Source: Rhodothermales bacterium (GTDB lineage: Bacteria > Bacteroidota > Rhodothermia > Rhodothermales > VXPQ01). From it: a DNA stretch of 64,000 nt. Shown here one piece after another: positions 9,279-18,238 of the stretch. The position numbers and the translations under genes were made by a program. Under the pieces are notes generated by a model. It was not told the DNA's origin. It was given only the letters and a program-made list of their open reading frames with translations, and ran no database searches. Position 1 is the first letter of the stretch. Each line of letters begins with the position of its first letter. The stretch lies in the NCBI GenBank assembly GCA_022821845.1, contig JAJECT010000035.1:62001-126000 (forward strand), read 5' to 3'.

Positions 9279-11830
9279 TGCTTAAGGAATACCAGAAGCG
9301 AGCGCTGGCGACGGTGCGCGAATATGTCGAGCAGCTTGCAACCTGGCGCGAGAAGGAAAAATCGGTGCGCGAGGTGGATCCCGATATTGCCTTGGACTGG
9401 GTTCAACGGGCATGGAACAAGACCGCGCCCGGAAGGACCTGTATTCCGCGTCGCAACGGACTCGGCGACCATTTGCCCGCCTTCTGCCTCAAGATTCCAA
9501 CCGGCGGCGGCAAGACGTTGCTCGCAACGAAGGTGATTGACCTTGTCAACGGACATTTTCGGCAGGGCCCGCGCGGGCTTGTTTTGTGGATCGTGCCCAC
9601 GACGCAGATATACAATCAGACGCTCAAGGCGCTGAAGGACCGCGACCACCCTTATCGCCAACAGATTGACCTGGCGTCAGGTCAGCGTACCCTTATTCTT
9701 GAGAAAACCACGGCTTTTGGCCCGCGCGACGTCGCCGAGAATCTTTGCATCCTTTTGCTCATGCTCCCGTCGGCTAACCGGCAGACGAAAGATACGCTGC
9801 GGATGTTTCGCGACAGCGGGGGCTTCGACCGGTTTTTTCCTCCAGACGACGATCCCCCGGCGCACGCCAAAATGCTGGAGGAATATCCCAATCTCGATAC
9901 CTTCAAGCAAACGACAGGCTTCGGAGACCGCTGCATCAAAACCTCGCTTGGCAACACCGTGCGCCTGCTCCGGCCCCTGATCATTCTCGACGAGGGGCAC
10001 AAGGCGTACAGCGCCAACGCGAAAGCGACGCTCGAAGACTTCAATCCGTGCATGATTGTGGAGCTTTCGGCCACGCCCGCAGAGGGGGCCAATGTGCTCG
10101 TCGAGATCCGGGGCCAGGAATTGAACGCCGAAGAGATGATCAAGCTGGACCTGCACATTCTTAACAAGGCAAGCGGCGACTGGCGGGATACGTTACTTGC
10201 GTCGGTCGAGCACCGCGAGCATCTGGAGGCGGAAGCGCAGCGGCACGAAGCGGAGACCGGGATATACATTCGGCCCATCTGCGTAATCCAGGTTGAAAGA
10301 ACCGGTAGAGCGCAGCGAACGTCCGGATACGTTCATACCGACGATGTGCGAGAATACCTGCTTCAGCATCCTGGCGTCAGCGCGGAGCACATTGCTGTCA
10401 AGACCAGTGCAAGGGACGAGCTCAAGGAGGTGGATGATATTGGCGGCCTCATGTCGCGCGACTGTCCGATCCGCTTCATCATCACCAAACAGGCGCTACA
10501 GGAAGGCTGGGATTGTTCGTTCGCCTACGTTCTCGCGATCCTTGCCAACCCGTCGTCAAGGACAGGGGTCACGCAATTGGTCGGGCGTATTTTGCGACAG
10601 CCGTATGCCCGGAAAACCAAGGTGGCCTGGCTCGACGAGAGCTATGTTTTCTGCTTCAGTCGTCGTGGAAACGCGTTGTTGAAAGAGGTTAAGAAGGGAT
10701 TCGGACTGGAGGGATTGCAGGGCCTTGAAGGAAGGGTAATTTCCGGCGAAAGCGTACCCGGAACAGCGGAGAAACTGGTGACTCGGCAGCGGGATGCTTA
10801 CCGGAAAGCCGCCCGCGATCTGGTGCTACCCGCCTTTATGATTCGGGGCGCGGATGGTTGGCGTCTGGTTCATTACGAGGCGGATATTCTCTCAAGGCTC
10901 CCTTGGGACGATATCGACGTGAGTCCATTGGACGATCTGAACGTGGGCAAGGGAAATCAAGAAGACGTGGCGTTGCGGGTAAACCTGACAGACGACGCAA
11001 GCATTCCGGGGTTCGACGTTTCCGGGGTTGAAACAACGAATGGGTCTGGTTCAATCCGCGATACCGATCCGGTGGATTACTTCTTCGCCGCAAGCCATCT
11101 GCTGGATCTGGTGCCCAATCCGTGGCGGGGGCGCGACTTGGCTCGCCGTACCTTCGGGGCGCTGCTTGCGCGTTATCCGTCCGATCGCGTGGCGGCCAAT
11201 CATGTTTTTATCCTTCAGGCCTTGCGACGACAGATCGAAATGGAGCGCGACCGCCTGTCGCGAGAAGTCTTCCGCAGTCTCCTGGAATCAGGCGAGATGC
11301 GCTTTTTGGTCGTTACAGAGGATCTCGATTTCAATCGCCTTCCCGAAAAAATCGAGGTTCCACGAGCGAGGCAGGCGAACCGGGAGGACGGCAGCCCTTT
11401 CCAGCGCAACCTCTTCGATATCACCACGGAGGACGATCTCAACCAGTTCGAGAGCAAGGTGGCAACCTATCTGGACCAACAAGCGCGGCTCTTCTTTTGG
11501 TATCGCAACCGTTCTCGCAAGGATTACTATGTGCAGGGGTGGAAGCCGCGCCGGATATACGCCGATTTTATCGTGACGTTGCAGGACGACGAGTCCGAAG
11601 CGGATGACGACTTTCATCAGGTTTTCGTGGTCGAAACCAAAGGCGTTCACCTGAAGGGGTCGGAAGACACCGAATACAAGCGGTCCGTCTTCGATATTTG
11701 CAGCGATCACGCCCGCAAGACGGATTGGACCCGTTTTGTGCCTGCAATGCAGCGCAAGGTGATGCGCTTCGAGATTGTCGACGAGGAGGAATGGCAGGCG
11801 CGGCTGAACGGGATGCTGTTTCGGGGGTGA
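9275..11830 (+). CDS. Type III restriction endonuclease subunit (Res)
   Basis: Res is the SF2 helicase-nuclease of Type III restriction systems and cuts only in complex with Mod. The 851-aa product has Walker A IPTGGGKTLLATKV near residues 75-81, a DEGH box (IILDEGHKAYSANA) near 236, SAT-like motif III (VELSATPAEG), helicase motif VI (GVTQLVGRILRQPYARKT), and a C-terminal PD-ExK-like nuclease segment (DFIVTLQDDE, then FVVETKG near residue 785). It looks complete, although its Mod partner is not. The start overlaps the Mod stop, which implies translational coupling. Strong family call; activity in this strain is doubtful. Confidence 0.92.
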   Translation: MMLKEYQKRALATVREYVEQLATWREKEKSVREVDPDIALDWVQRAWNKTAPGRTCIPRRNGLGDHLPAFCLKIPTGGGKTLLATKVIDLVNGHFRQGPRGLVLWIVPTTQIYNQTLKALKDRDHPYRQQIDLASGQRTLILEKTTAFGPRDVAENLCILLLMLPSANRQTKDTLRMFRDSGGFDRFFPPDDDPPAHAKMLEEYPNLDTFKQTTGFGDRCIKTSLGNTVRLLRPLIILDEGHKAYSANAKATLEDFNPCMIVELSATPAEGANVLVEIRGQELNAEEMIKLDLHILNKASGDWRDTLLASVEHREHLEAEAQRHEAETGIYIRPICVIQVERTGRAQRTSGYVHTDDVREYLLQHPGVSAEHIAVKTSARDELKEVDDIGGLMSRDCPIRFIITKQALQEGWDCSFAYVLAILANPSSRTGVTQLVGRILRQPYARKTKVAWLDESYVFCFSRRGNALLKEVKKGFGLEGLQGLEGRVISGESVPGTAEKLVTRQRDAYRKAARDLVLPAFMIRGADGWRLVHYEADILSRLPWDDIDVSPLDDLNVGKGNQEDVALRVNLTDDASIPGFDVSGVETTNGSGSIRDTDPVDYFFAASHLLDLVPNPWRGRDLARRTFGALLARYPSDRVAANHVFILQALRRQIEMERDRLSREVFRSLLESGEMRFLVVTEDLDFNRLPEKIEVPRARQANREDGSPFQRNLFDITTEDDLNQFESKVATYLDQQARLFFWYRNRSRKDYYVQGWKPRRIYADFIVTLQDDESEADDDFHQVFVVETKGVHLKGSEDTEYKRSVFDICSDHARKTDWTRFVPAMQRKVMRFEIVDEEEWQARLNGMLFRG

Positions 11831-11860
11831 GAGAATAAGCGATGCTATGCCTGCAAGGGG

Positions 11861-11908
11861 CATATAGATTTATTCATTTGTATAAAATTATATTTATTAC
11901 TAAATTTA
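11861..11908 (+). repeat. AT-rich 48-bp direct repeat, copy B
   Basis: This is the second copy of the element at 8183-8230 (42 of 48 matches by eye). It lies between the Res stop and the AAA ATPase gene that starts at 11954, so it may carry that gene's promoter. A looser third resemblance is on the opposite strand near 52792-52838, upstream of the Fic gene. Confidence 0.6.
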
Positions 11909-11953
11909 ATTATTAAACTTGACGCGATACTAAAAAGGGTATGTAGCCCCGCC

Positions 11954-13189
11954 ATGAACCTGTGTTCGAGAAGATTTTCCAACCCTTTCCGGCCTGGAGC
12001 AGGACATTTGCCCCCGTACCTTGCGGGCCGCGAAGCGGAGAAGCAAGTATTTGACCGGCTTCTTTCGCAGGAGGTGATTCTTGAAAATATGGCGCTCACT
12101 GGTTTGCGCGGGGTTGGCAAAACGGTTCTTCTGGAGACGTTGAAGCCGTTGGCAATAGAGCGCGGCTGGCTATGGGTCGGGTCTGATCTGAGCGAGGTCG
12201 TCAGCCTGCGAGAAGAACATATCGCCGCACGGCTATGCGCCGACCTGTCGCTTGTAACATCTTCCGTGTCCTCGCCCGTGGAGCAGCCTCGACCCTTGGG
12301 GTTCGGATCGTGCACGGAAACCGTGGAGCGCAGCCTTGATTATCAAGCCCTGACGGATGTGTATCGGCAAACACCTGGGCTTGCCCTCGACAAGATCAAG
12401 GCGGTGCTGGAAACGGCGTGGAGCGCGTTGGCCCCCACGGAAGCGCGCGGGATTGTTTTCGCCTATGACGAAGCCCAGAATCTTGCCGATCATGCGGACA
12501 AGGAGCAATACCCGCTCTCGCTCCTTCTGGATGCGTTCCAGTCGGTTCAAAGGAAAGGGATTCCCCTGATGCTCTTATTGACGGGATTGCCGATGCTTTT
12601 TCCGTCGCTCGTGGCGTCGCGGACATTTTCGGAGCGCATGTTTCGCGTGGTCTTTCTGGATCGTCTTTCGGAGGACGATAGCCGCGAAGCAATCCAGCGA
12701 CCTCTTGCGAATACGCAAGGCGCCGTGCGCCTGAGCGACGCTACCGTGGATACGATCGTGCAAATGTCCGGCGGGTATCCCTATTTCATCCAGTTTATTT
12801 GCAAGGAAGTATACGATGCGTTTATCCAGCGCATGGATAGCGGCGAGGAGGTTGTGGTCCCTGTTTCGGGGATTATGCAAAAGCTGGACGCGAATTTTTT
12901 CGCGGGAAGATGGGCACGGTTAACGGATCGGCAGCGGGAACTGATGTTCGTCATGGCGTCGCTCAACGACAGTGATGAAGATTTTTCCGTCCAGGAAGTG
13001 GTTGAAAAATCCCGGATTACCCTGAGCAAGCCTTTCGCCAGCAGTCATGTCCATCAGATGCTGGCCACGCTTGGCGATTACGGACTGGTTTTCAAGAGCG
13101 GATATGGTCGATACGCTTTTGCGATACCGCTTTTGGCGGACTATATCCGGCGCCTTCGAATGGACGCCATGCCCGCCCGGAACGCTTGA
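11954..13189 (+). CDS. AAA+ ATPase of the AAA_16/ORC-like type, function unknown
   Basis: The 411-aa protein has a P-loop TGLRGVGKTVLLE (residues 49-61), a Walker B segment IVFAYDEAQNLAD near 167-177 and a sensor-like strand (LMLLLTGLPMLFPS). This is the pattern of ORC/Cdc6-like or STAND-like ATPases annotated as ATP-binding proteins. The C-terminal 100 residues look like a winged-helix domain (FSVQEVVEKSRITLSKPFAS; LGDYGLVFKSGYGRYAFAIP). Such genes are frequent in mobile and defence regions, and this one directly follows the restriction-modification block. No specific role can be assigned. The ATG at 11954 fits, and the AT-rich repeat upstream could hold the promoter. Confidence 0.75.
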   Translation: MNLCSRRFSNPFRPGAGHLPPYLAGREAEKQVFDRLLSQEVILENMALTGLRGVGKTVLLETLKPLAIERGWLWVGSDLSEVVSLREEHIAARLCADLSLVTSSVSSPVEQPRPLGFGSCTETVERSLDYQALTDVYRQTPGLALDKIKAVLETAWSALAPTEARGIVFAYDEAQNLADHADKEQYPLSLLLDAFQSVQRKGIPLMLLLTGLPMLFPSLVASRTFSERMFRVVFLDRLSEDDSREAIQRPLANTQGAVRLSDATVDTIVQMSGGYPYFIQFICKEVYDAFIQRMDSGEEVVVPVSGIMQKLDANFFAGRWARLTDRQRELMFVMASLNDSDEDFSVQEVVEKSRITLSKPFASSHVHQMLATLGDYGLVFKSGYGRYAFAIPLLADYIRRLRMDAMPARNA

Positions 13190-13247
13190 GGCCCTTCCCC
13201 CGTATCTTTATTTCACGAAATCTTTTTCTCGCAAAAGACGCCAAGCC

Positions 13248-13304
13248 ATGAAACGATTAGCTGCCCGCCTGCTCGTTCTGGCGATTCCGCTCGCCATGCG
13301 GTAG
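13248..13304 (+). other. Very short signal-peptide-like ORF (18 codons)
   Basis: An ATG ORF encodes MKRLAARLLVLAIPLAMR and then stops, 21 bases before the LOG-family gene. It has a basic start and a hydrophobic core like the first half of a signal peptide. It could be a leader peptide or the remnant of a secreted protein gene broken by a stop. The call is weak. Confidence 0.2.
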
Positions 13305-13325
13305 GCACAACATGCGTCGCCAACG

Positions 13326-14099
13326 ATGAACATTTCCTGCAAATCGCCCCGCGACGAAAAAAGGACGCTGGAGGAGCGCTTTTTTCTGAGCGGGCCGGGC
13401 AAGCGGGCGGCCGAACTGATCCGGGCCGGGCGCATCTTCGCTGAATTTCTCAAGGGGTTTCGCAGGCTGCATTTCGTGGGGCCTTGCGTGACGGTTTTCG
13501 GCTCGGCGCGTTTCCCCGAAGATCACGTCTATTACCAGTTGGCCCGCGAAGTAGGCGGACAACTGGCCAATGCGGGCTTCACCGTGATGACCGGAGGCGG
13601 CCCCGGCGTCATGGAGGCCGCCAACCGCGGGGCCCGGGAAGCGGGCGGACGCAGCATTGGCTGCAACATCGAACTTCCTTGCGAGCAGGAACCCAACCCG
13701 TATCTGGACGAATGGGTGGAATTCGACCACTTTTTCGTGCGCAAGGTGATGTTGGTCAAATACTCCTATGCGTTCGTGGTGATGCCGGGCGGTTTTGGCA
13801 CAATGGACGAGATATTCGAGACGCTTACGCTGGTGCAGACGGGCAAAATCCTGGATTTGCCGGTCGTCGTGATGGGGTCCGAATACTGGTCGGAGATGAT
13901 CGACTTCGTTTCCGGCACGATGGTTCGGGAAGGCACGATCAGCCCGGAGGACGCCGAGCGATGGACGATCACCGATTCGCCCGAAGAAGCCGTTTCCGCC
14001 ATCGCCCGGGAGGCCAGTACGCGATTCCACCTGAACCTGAAACCCCGGTGGATTCTGGGAGAATCCGGACGCCCTCGACGGGCGGCCGGTGCCAAGTAA
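13326..14099 (+). CDS. LOG family protein (TIGR00730 type, putative nucleotide phosphoribohydrolase)
   Basis: LOG-family enzymes have a Rossmann fold, and many hydrolyse nucleoside 5'-monophosphates to base and ribose-5-phosphate; the bacterial in vivo role is mostly unknown. The 257-aa product shows both signature motifs: TGGGPGVMEAANRGA from residue 89 and MPGGFGTMDEIFE from residue 153. The N-terminal 45 residues are extra and basic. It stands alone between the AAA ATPase and the AlbA_2 gene. Family membership is clear; the exact substrate is not visible from sequence. Confidence 0.9.
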   Translation: MNISCKSPRDEKRTLEERFFLSGPGKRAAELIRAGRIFAEFLKGFRRLHFVGPCVTVFGSARFPEDHVYYQLAREVGGQLANAGFTVMTGGGPGVMEAANRGAREAGGRSIGCNIELPCEQEPNPYLDEWVEFDHFFVRKVMLVKYSYAFVVMPGGFGTMDEIFETLTLVQTGKILDLPVVVMGSEYWSEMIDFVSGTMVREGTISPEDAERWTITDSPEEAVSAIAREASTRFHLNLKPRWILGESGRPRRAAGAK

Positions 14100-14210
14100 G
14101 GGCCTCAGGGTGCGAGGGGGCAGGAGCGTTTCGGCGCATCTTTGCAGCGGACAAGTCGTTTAATCCGTTTGCGCTTCGATATTATTGTCCAAAAGAAAGC
14201 CACGAAAAAG

Positions 14211-15986
14211 ATGGTTGCCAGGCAGGTCGATAGCAACGCGCTTACCGATGCGGAACTCCGGCAGCGTTTGCGCTTGGGCGAAGACAGCGGCTGGGAGTTC
14301 AAGCAGATCGAATTTAGCGGCGACCGACCGACGAGTCCCCGACCAGACGACCTTGCCGACGAGATGGCGGCCTTTGCCAACGCGAACGGGGGCGCGCTTC
14401 TTTGTGGCGTTTCTGACGCCGGGGCAATCCAGGGCATGTCTCCAGAGCAGATGGCTGCGCTGGACAGTCTGTTGGTCGCAGCGAGCACGGATAAGATAGA
14501 GCCTTCCTTGCGTATCCATGTTCATCATCGGGAAATCGACGGCAAGGCCTTTGTTCTCGTGGACGTGCCCCGGGGCGACGCCGTACACGAGCGAGCCGGC
14601 CGCGCATTCACGCGGGTCGGCGCGACGAAACGCCGCCTGAGCGGCGACGAACGGTTGAGATTGGCGCAGAGACGCGCTCAAAGCCGGTATCTCTGGTTCG
14701 ACAGGCAGATCGTTCCGCAGACTGGCTTCGAGACGCTAAACGAGCGCTTGTGGGAACCTCTGCTCAGCGTTGCGGGATCGGCCGATCCTGAGCGGGCGCT
14801 GAGGAATCTTCGCCTTCTGGCGACCGATGAAGCCGGCGTGGACCGCGCCACGGTCGCCGGCGTACTGCTCTGCACCGACCGGCCCGAGACGTGTTTGCCC
14901 CAAGCCATGATCGCAGCGACCTGCTACCGGGGCAAGGATCGTGCCTCCGGCCAGTTGGATGCGCAGGAAATCACCGGCCCGCTTCTTGTCCAGATCGCCG
15001 ACGCGGTAAAATTCGTCGTTCGCAACATGCACGTTGCCGCGCGCAAGACGCCTTTGCGAGAAGAGACGCCGCAGTACAGCAAGGCCGCGGTGTTTGAAGC
15101 CGTGGTCAATGCAGTGGTGCACCGCGACTATTCGATGGTCTCAAGGCGGATCAGATTGTCCATGTTCAAGGATCGACTGGAAATCGATTCCCCGGGCCAA
15201 CTTCCCAACGGGATGACCATAGAGAGCATGGATTCCAGCCAGGCCACGCGCAACGAAGTGCTCGCTTCCGTCTTTGGACGAATCCCTGTTGGCGAAACGC
15301 CCGGGTCCGGACATCGTCGGTACCTGATGGAACGCCGGGGGGACGGCGTCTCAATCATCCTCAAGGAGACGCGCGAGACCGCGGGCATTCAGCCGGAGTA
15401 CAGCGTTATGGACCAGGCGAGTCTTGTTTTGTCCATTCCGGCCGCCCGGCTCGAACTCACCCCGTCGAACGCTACGGTCACGGTGCATTCGGAGGGCGAG
15501 CCCCTGGCAGGCGTCGATGTCCTTGCCTTGTTTCCAAACAAGACCTGGCAGCGGGCGACGACCGACGAATCCGGCGAAGCAGAGTTCGATCTGCACGCTA
15601 CGCACCTGCCCATGACGGTCTATGCGGCAGCGCCCGGGTATGCTTCCGGGCTGATGCGGGAGTGGACGCCGCGCGAGGGCGGCCTGCTACTGGAGTTGGC
15701 TCCGCTCCCGACTGGAGGCGCAGTCCTTTTTCCGCAAGCTACCGGGCACATTCCCGGACTGCGCGGAAGACTGAACCCGAAGCGCGACGCCGCCGACCGG
15801 CTCTATCTGTATGCAGACAACATCGCCATTGAGCAGGGGCGGCGGCAGCCGGTTTCCTTCCGGCTGGGCAAGCCGATGAGGCTCACGGACGCATTCGGCG
15901 TCGAAATGTCGGTGACCATCGTGGATGTCTTCGGACGATCCGCCTTGCTGGAGTATAAACCTTTCGAACGAAACGTCGCCGACTGA
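14211..15986 (+). CDS. Schlafen/AlbA_2 domain ATP-binding protein with C-terminal Ig-like region
   Basis: The 591-aa product begins with an AlbA_2 (Schlafen-type) domain: WEFKQIEFSGDRP, ADEMAAFANANGGALLCGVS. A GHKL-like HATPase_c_4 module follows (KAAVFEAVVNAVVHRDYS; DRLEIDSPGQLPNGM; TRNEVLASVFG). After residue 440 comes a segment that reads like a carboxypeptidase-regulatory or Ig-like domain (VTVHSEGEPLAGVDVLAL) and a beta-rich tail. The first two modules are common in putative transcriptional regulators and in defence islands; the third is unusual on such proteins. The frame extends to a TTG at 14142, but the ATG at 14211 fits better. No partner gene is apparent. Confidence 0.8.
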   Translation: MVARQVDSNALTDAELRQRLRLGEDSGWEFKQIEFSGDRPTSPRPDDLADEMAAFANANGGALLCGVSDAGAIQGMSPEQMAALDSLLVAASTDKIEPSLRIHVHHREIDGKAFVLVDVPRGDAVHERAGRAFTRVGATKRRLSGDERLRLAQRRAQSRYLWFDRQIVPQTGFETLNERLWEPLLSVAGSADPERALRNLRLLATDEAGVDRATVAGVLLCTDRPETCLPQAMIAATCYRGKDRASGQLDAQEITGPLLVQIADAVKFVVRNMHVAARKTPLREETPQYSKAAVFEAVVNAVVHRDYSMVSRRIRLSMFKDRLEIDSPGQLPNGMTIESMDSSQATRNEVLASVFGRIPVGETPGSGHRRYLMERRGDGVSIILKETRETAGIQPEYSVMDQASLVLSIPAARLELTPSNATVTVHSEGEPLAGVDVLALFPNKTWQRATTDESGEAEFDLHATHLPMTVYAAAPGYASGLMREWTPREGGLLLELAPLPTGGAVLFPQATGHIPGLRGRLNPKRDAADRLYLYADNIAIEQGRRQPVSFRLGKPMRLTDAFGVEMSVTIVDVFGRSALLEYKPFERNVAD

Positions 15987-16071
15987 GCGAACCGGCAATG
16001 GCCCGATGCAACATCCTGTGGCGCGGGCTGGTTATATTTCCAACCCCCATTTTCCCTGACGCAAAGCGATC

Positions 16072-16869
16072 ATGCGAAACCCGGTCTCCATTATTGCATT
16101 GTTGGCGTTCCTCCTGTGCGCCGCGTCCGTTCAGGCGCAATCGGCCAGGGACGCGCTGCTCGAAGGCAAGGCGCTTTTGACAGAAGGCGCCAATTACGCC
16201 GATCAGGATCAATTGCTTGCCGCGCGAACGCTTTTTGAACAAGCCTTCACGGACGACAGCCTGGCCATATTCGCCCGCTACTATGCCGCGATGGCGTCTA
16301 CGGCATTGGTCAATATCCTCGCGAACATGGAGGATTCGAATCAGAAACGCACCATTATGGAGCACGTCAACTACGCCATTGACCATCTTGAAACGACGAC
16401 GCTCCAGGATGAATCTTTTGCCGAAGGATGGTTGTTGCTTTCGGCGGCGTATGGGCAGAAGATGGAAGCGAGACCGTTGCGGGCCGTTGCTTTGAGCCGC
16501 AAGTTCAATCGGGCCATGTCCAGGGCGCGGGAACTCGAACCCGATAATCCGAGGGTTGTGCTATTGAGAGCCATTACGGACTATAATCTTCCGCGCATCG
16601 TGGGCGGCAATAAAGACCGCGGGCTGGAAGGGTTGTACAGAGCGGCCCGTCTCTTCGAGGAAGAAGTGGTGGAGGACCCTGTCTTGCCGTCCTGGGGGCG
16701 CGACGATACGTATGCGCGCATCGGGATTGTTTTTATGGATCGAGACAATCTGGAAGAAGCCCGGAACGCGTTCGAGCGAGCGCTTGAGATCAATCCTGAA
16801 TTCGGATGGGTGAAGAACACGCTCCTCCCGACGCTCGAAGCGATGGAGGCGGAAGCGGCCGGTTCGTAA
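16072..16869 (+). CDS. Secreted tetratricopeptide-repeat protein
   Basis: The 265-aa protein has a clear Sec signal peptide (basic start, then IIALLAFLLCAASVQA, cleavage before QSARD). It then has helical repeats of TPR character: LLAARTLFEQAF, FNRAMSRARELEPDNPRVVL, and a good final repeat DNLEEARNAFERALEINPEF. It is probably periplasmic. TPR proteins mediate protein contacts, and no enzymatic function is visible. It ends in an AT-rich convergent gap with murQ that contains a parS site. Confidence 0.75.
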   Translation: MRNPVSIIALLAFLLCAASVQAQSARDALLEGKALLTEGANYADQDQLLAARTLFEQAFTDDSLAIFARYYAAMASTALVNILANMEDSNQKRTIMEHVNYAIDHLETTTLQDESFAEGWLLLSAAYGQKMEARPLRAVALSRKFNRAMSRARELEPDNPRVVLLRAITDYNLPRIVGGNKDRGLEGLYRAARLFEEEVVEDPVLPSWGRDDTYARIGIVFMDRDNLEEARNAFERALEINPEFGWVKNTLLPTLEAMEAEAAGS

Positions 16870-17034
16870 CCAGGAGCGGTTCTCCGCAGGCCCCGTCTCG
16901 CGCTTTTTATCGTACTGGGACACGGATTTTCAATATGTACGGCGCGAGAATGCGCTGTACTCCTGTGCAAAAGGGAACGAACTGTACGCCGCAAGTCCGC
17001 CATCCGGCGCCGCAAATCACCGTAACCTTAATTA

Positions 17035-17060
17035 TTTAAGTCCAAAAATTTCGACTTAAA
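17035..17060. repeat. AT-rich inverted repeat beside a parS site
   Basis: TTTAAGTC and GACTTAAA form a perfect 8-bp inverted repeat with a 10-base spacer. A third GACTTAAA lies at 17109-17116. These boxes sit in the gap between the convergent TPR and murQ genes, where no promoter is expected, immediately before the parS-like palindrome. The gap 16870-17126 holds no gene that I can see. Confidence 0.5.
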
Positions 17061-17122
17061 TTTTTTAACCAGGGCAAAAAACGTAACTATAAAATTTTGT
17101 AAAATAAAGACTTAAAAATAAT

Positions 17123-17138
17123 TGTTTCACGTGAAACA
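17123..17138. promoter_or_regulatory. parS centromere-like site (ParB binding)
   Basis: TGTTTCACGTGAAACA is a perfect 16-bp palindrome identical to the classical bacterial parS consensus. ParB/Spo0J binds and spreads from such sites to segregate origins. It overlaps the last codons of murQ, encoding its final Cys-Phe-Thr-stop, so it sits within coding sequence as parS sites often do. ParA and ParB genes are not in the window. Confidence 0.9.
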
Positions 17139-18068
17139 TCCCCCCACGTCCCCAATCGCCGCCCGTACGAACCCCCCGGCTTGCTGGAGCCGTTGCCTTG
17201 CCTCCTCCGCATCCAGCCCGGCAAGATGCATCACCAGCGCCGTCTTAACGTGTCCGCCTGCGCGGTCCAGTAATTCCGCGGCTTCCGCATAGGACGCGCC
17301 CGTCACGGTCATCACGGTGCGTTTCGACCGCTCGACCAGCTTTGCGTTCGTCATCTGCAAGTCCACCATCATATTCTCGTACACCTTGCCCAGGCGAATC
17401 ATGGAGGCCGTCGTAAGCATATTGAGCACCAGTTTTTGCGCGGTGCCGGATTTCATGCGGGTCGAACCCATGATGACTTCAGGGCCCACCACCGGGCAAA
17501 TCGCCACGTCCACCTCCAGATCGAAATCCGCCCGGGGATTGCAGGTCACGTAAAGCGTTTTGCATCCGATACCGCGGGCGCGCCGGACGGCCCCCACCAC
17601 AAACGGCGTCCGTCTGCTTGCCGCGATTCCGCATACCACGTCCGCAGGGCGCACGCCTGCCTCGATCAAGGCGTTCGCGCCATTGGATTCCAGGTCCTCC
17701 GCGCCTTCCTGCGAGCGAAAAACTGCGGCAGGCCCTCCTGCTATAATACTCTGCACCATGTCGGGATCGCTTCCGAACGTAGGCGGGCACTCCGACGCAT
17801 CCACGACGCCAAGGCGACCGCTTGTCCCTGCGCCCACGTAAAAGAGGCGCCCGCCTTCCCGGAACGCATCCACAATCAACTCGACCGCCTCCGCGATATA
17901 CGGAATCTCCGGGCGCACTGCGTCAGGGACGGTGCGGTCCTCGGCATGGATGATTTCCAGTATTTCCCGGACAGGCGCCAGGTCGATGTTTCGGGACCTC
18001 GGGTTGCGTTGCTCCGTAGCCAGCTGCTGGAGCGCTGAAAAAAGAGGGGGCGGGTTGGTCTGCGTCAT
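17127..18068 (-). CDS. murQ: N-acetylmuramic acid 6-phosphate etherase MurQ
   Basis: MurQ cleaves the lactyl ether of MurNAc-6-phosphate to GlcNAc-6-phosphate and D-lactate in peptidoglycan recycling. The 313-aa product has the SIS fold with the family motifs YVGAGTSGRLGVVDASECPP, FGSDPDMVQSIIAGG and GSTRMKSGTAQKLVLNM, and the C-terminal helical domain (ALVMHLAGLDAEEARQRL). Length is normal. It diverges from recF and converges with the TPR gene. No recycling kinase (AnmK or MurK) is adjacent. Confidence 0.96.
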   Translation of the reverse strand: MTQTNPPPLFSALQQLATEQRNPRSRNIDLAPVREILEIIHAEDRTVPDAVRPEIPYIAEAVELIVDAFREGGRLFYVGAGTSGRLGVVDASECPPTFGSDPDMVQSIIAGGPAAVFRSQEGAEDLESNGANALIEAGVRPADVVCGIAASRRTPFVVGAVRRARGIGCKTLYVTCNPRADFDLEVDVAICPVVGPEVIMGSTRMKSGTAQKLVLNMLTTASMIRLGKVYENMMVDLQMTNAKLVERSKRTVMTVTGASYAEAAELLDRAGGHVKTALVMHLAGLDAEEARQRLQQAGGFVRAAIGDVGGCFT

Positions 18069-18238
18069 AGGATTCGGCGGCGTCAGGCCAGATGAAAGTC
18101 GAGTTCAGGCGCACAGGGGATACGCTGCGCTTCGTGGACTTGATGAGCGTATCCCATGCGCTTGCGCTGGAGCGGGAGAACGATTCCGAACGAAACAGCC
18201 ATCGTTGTCGTACATATCCAGCCATATCCTGACAGGCC

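Noticed and set aside
18092-18232. 46-codon plus-strand ORF just before recF
   Set aside because: It starts with ATG and ends 6 bases before recF, but shows no family similarity or RBS; it could be leader sequence only.
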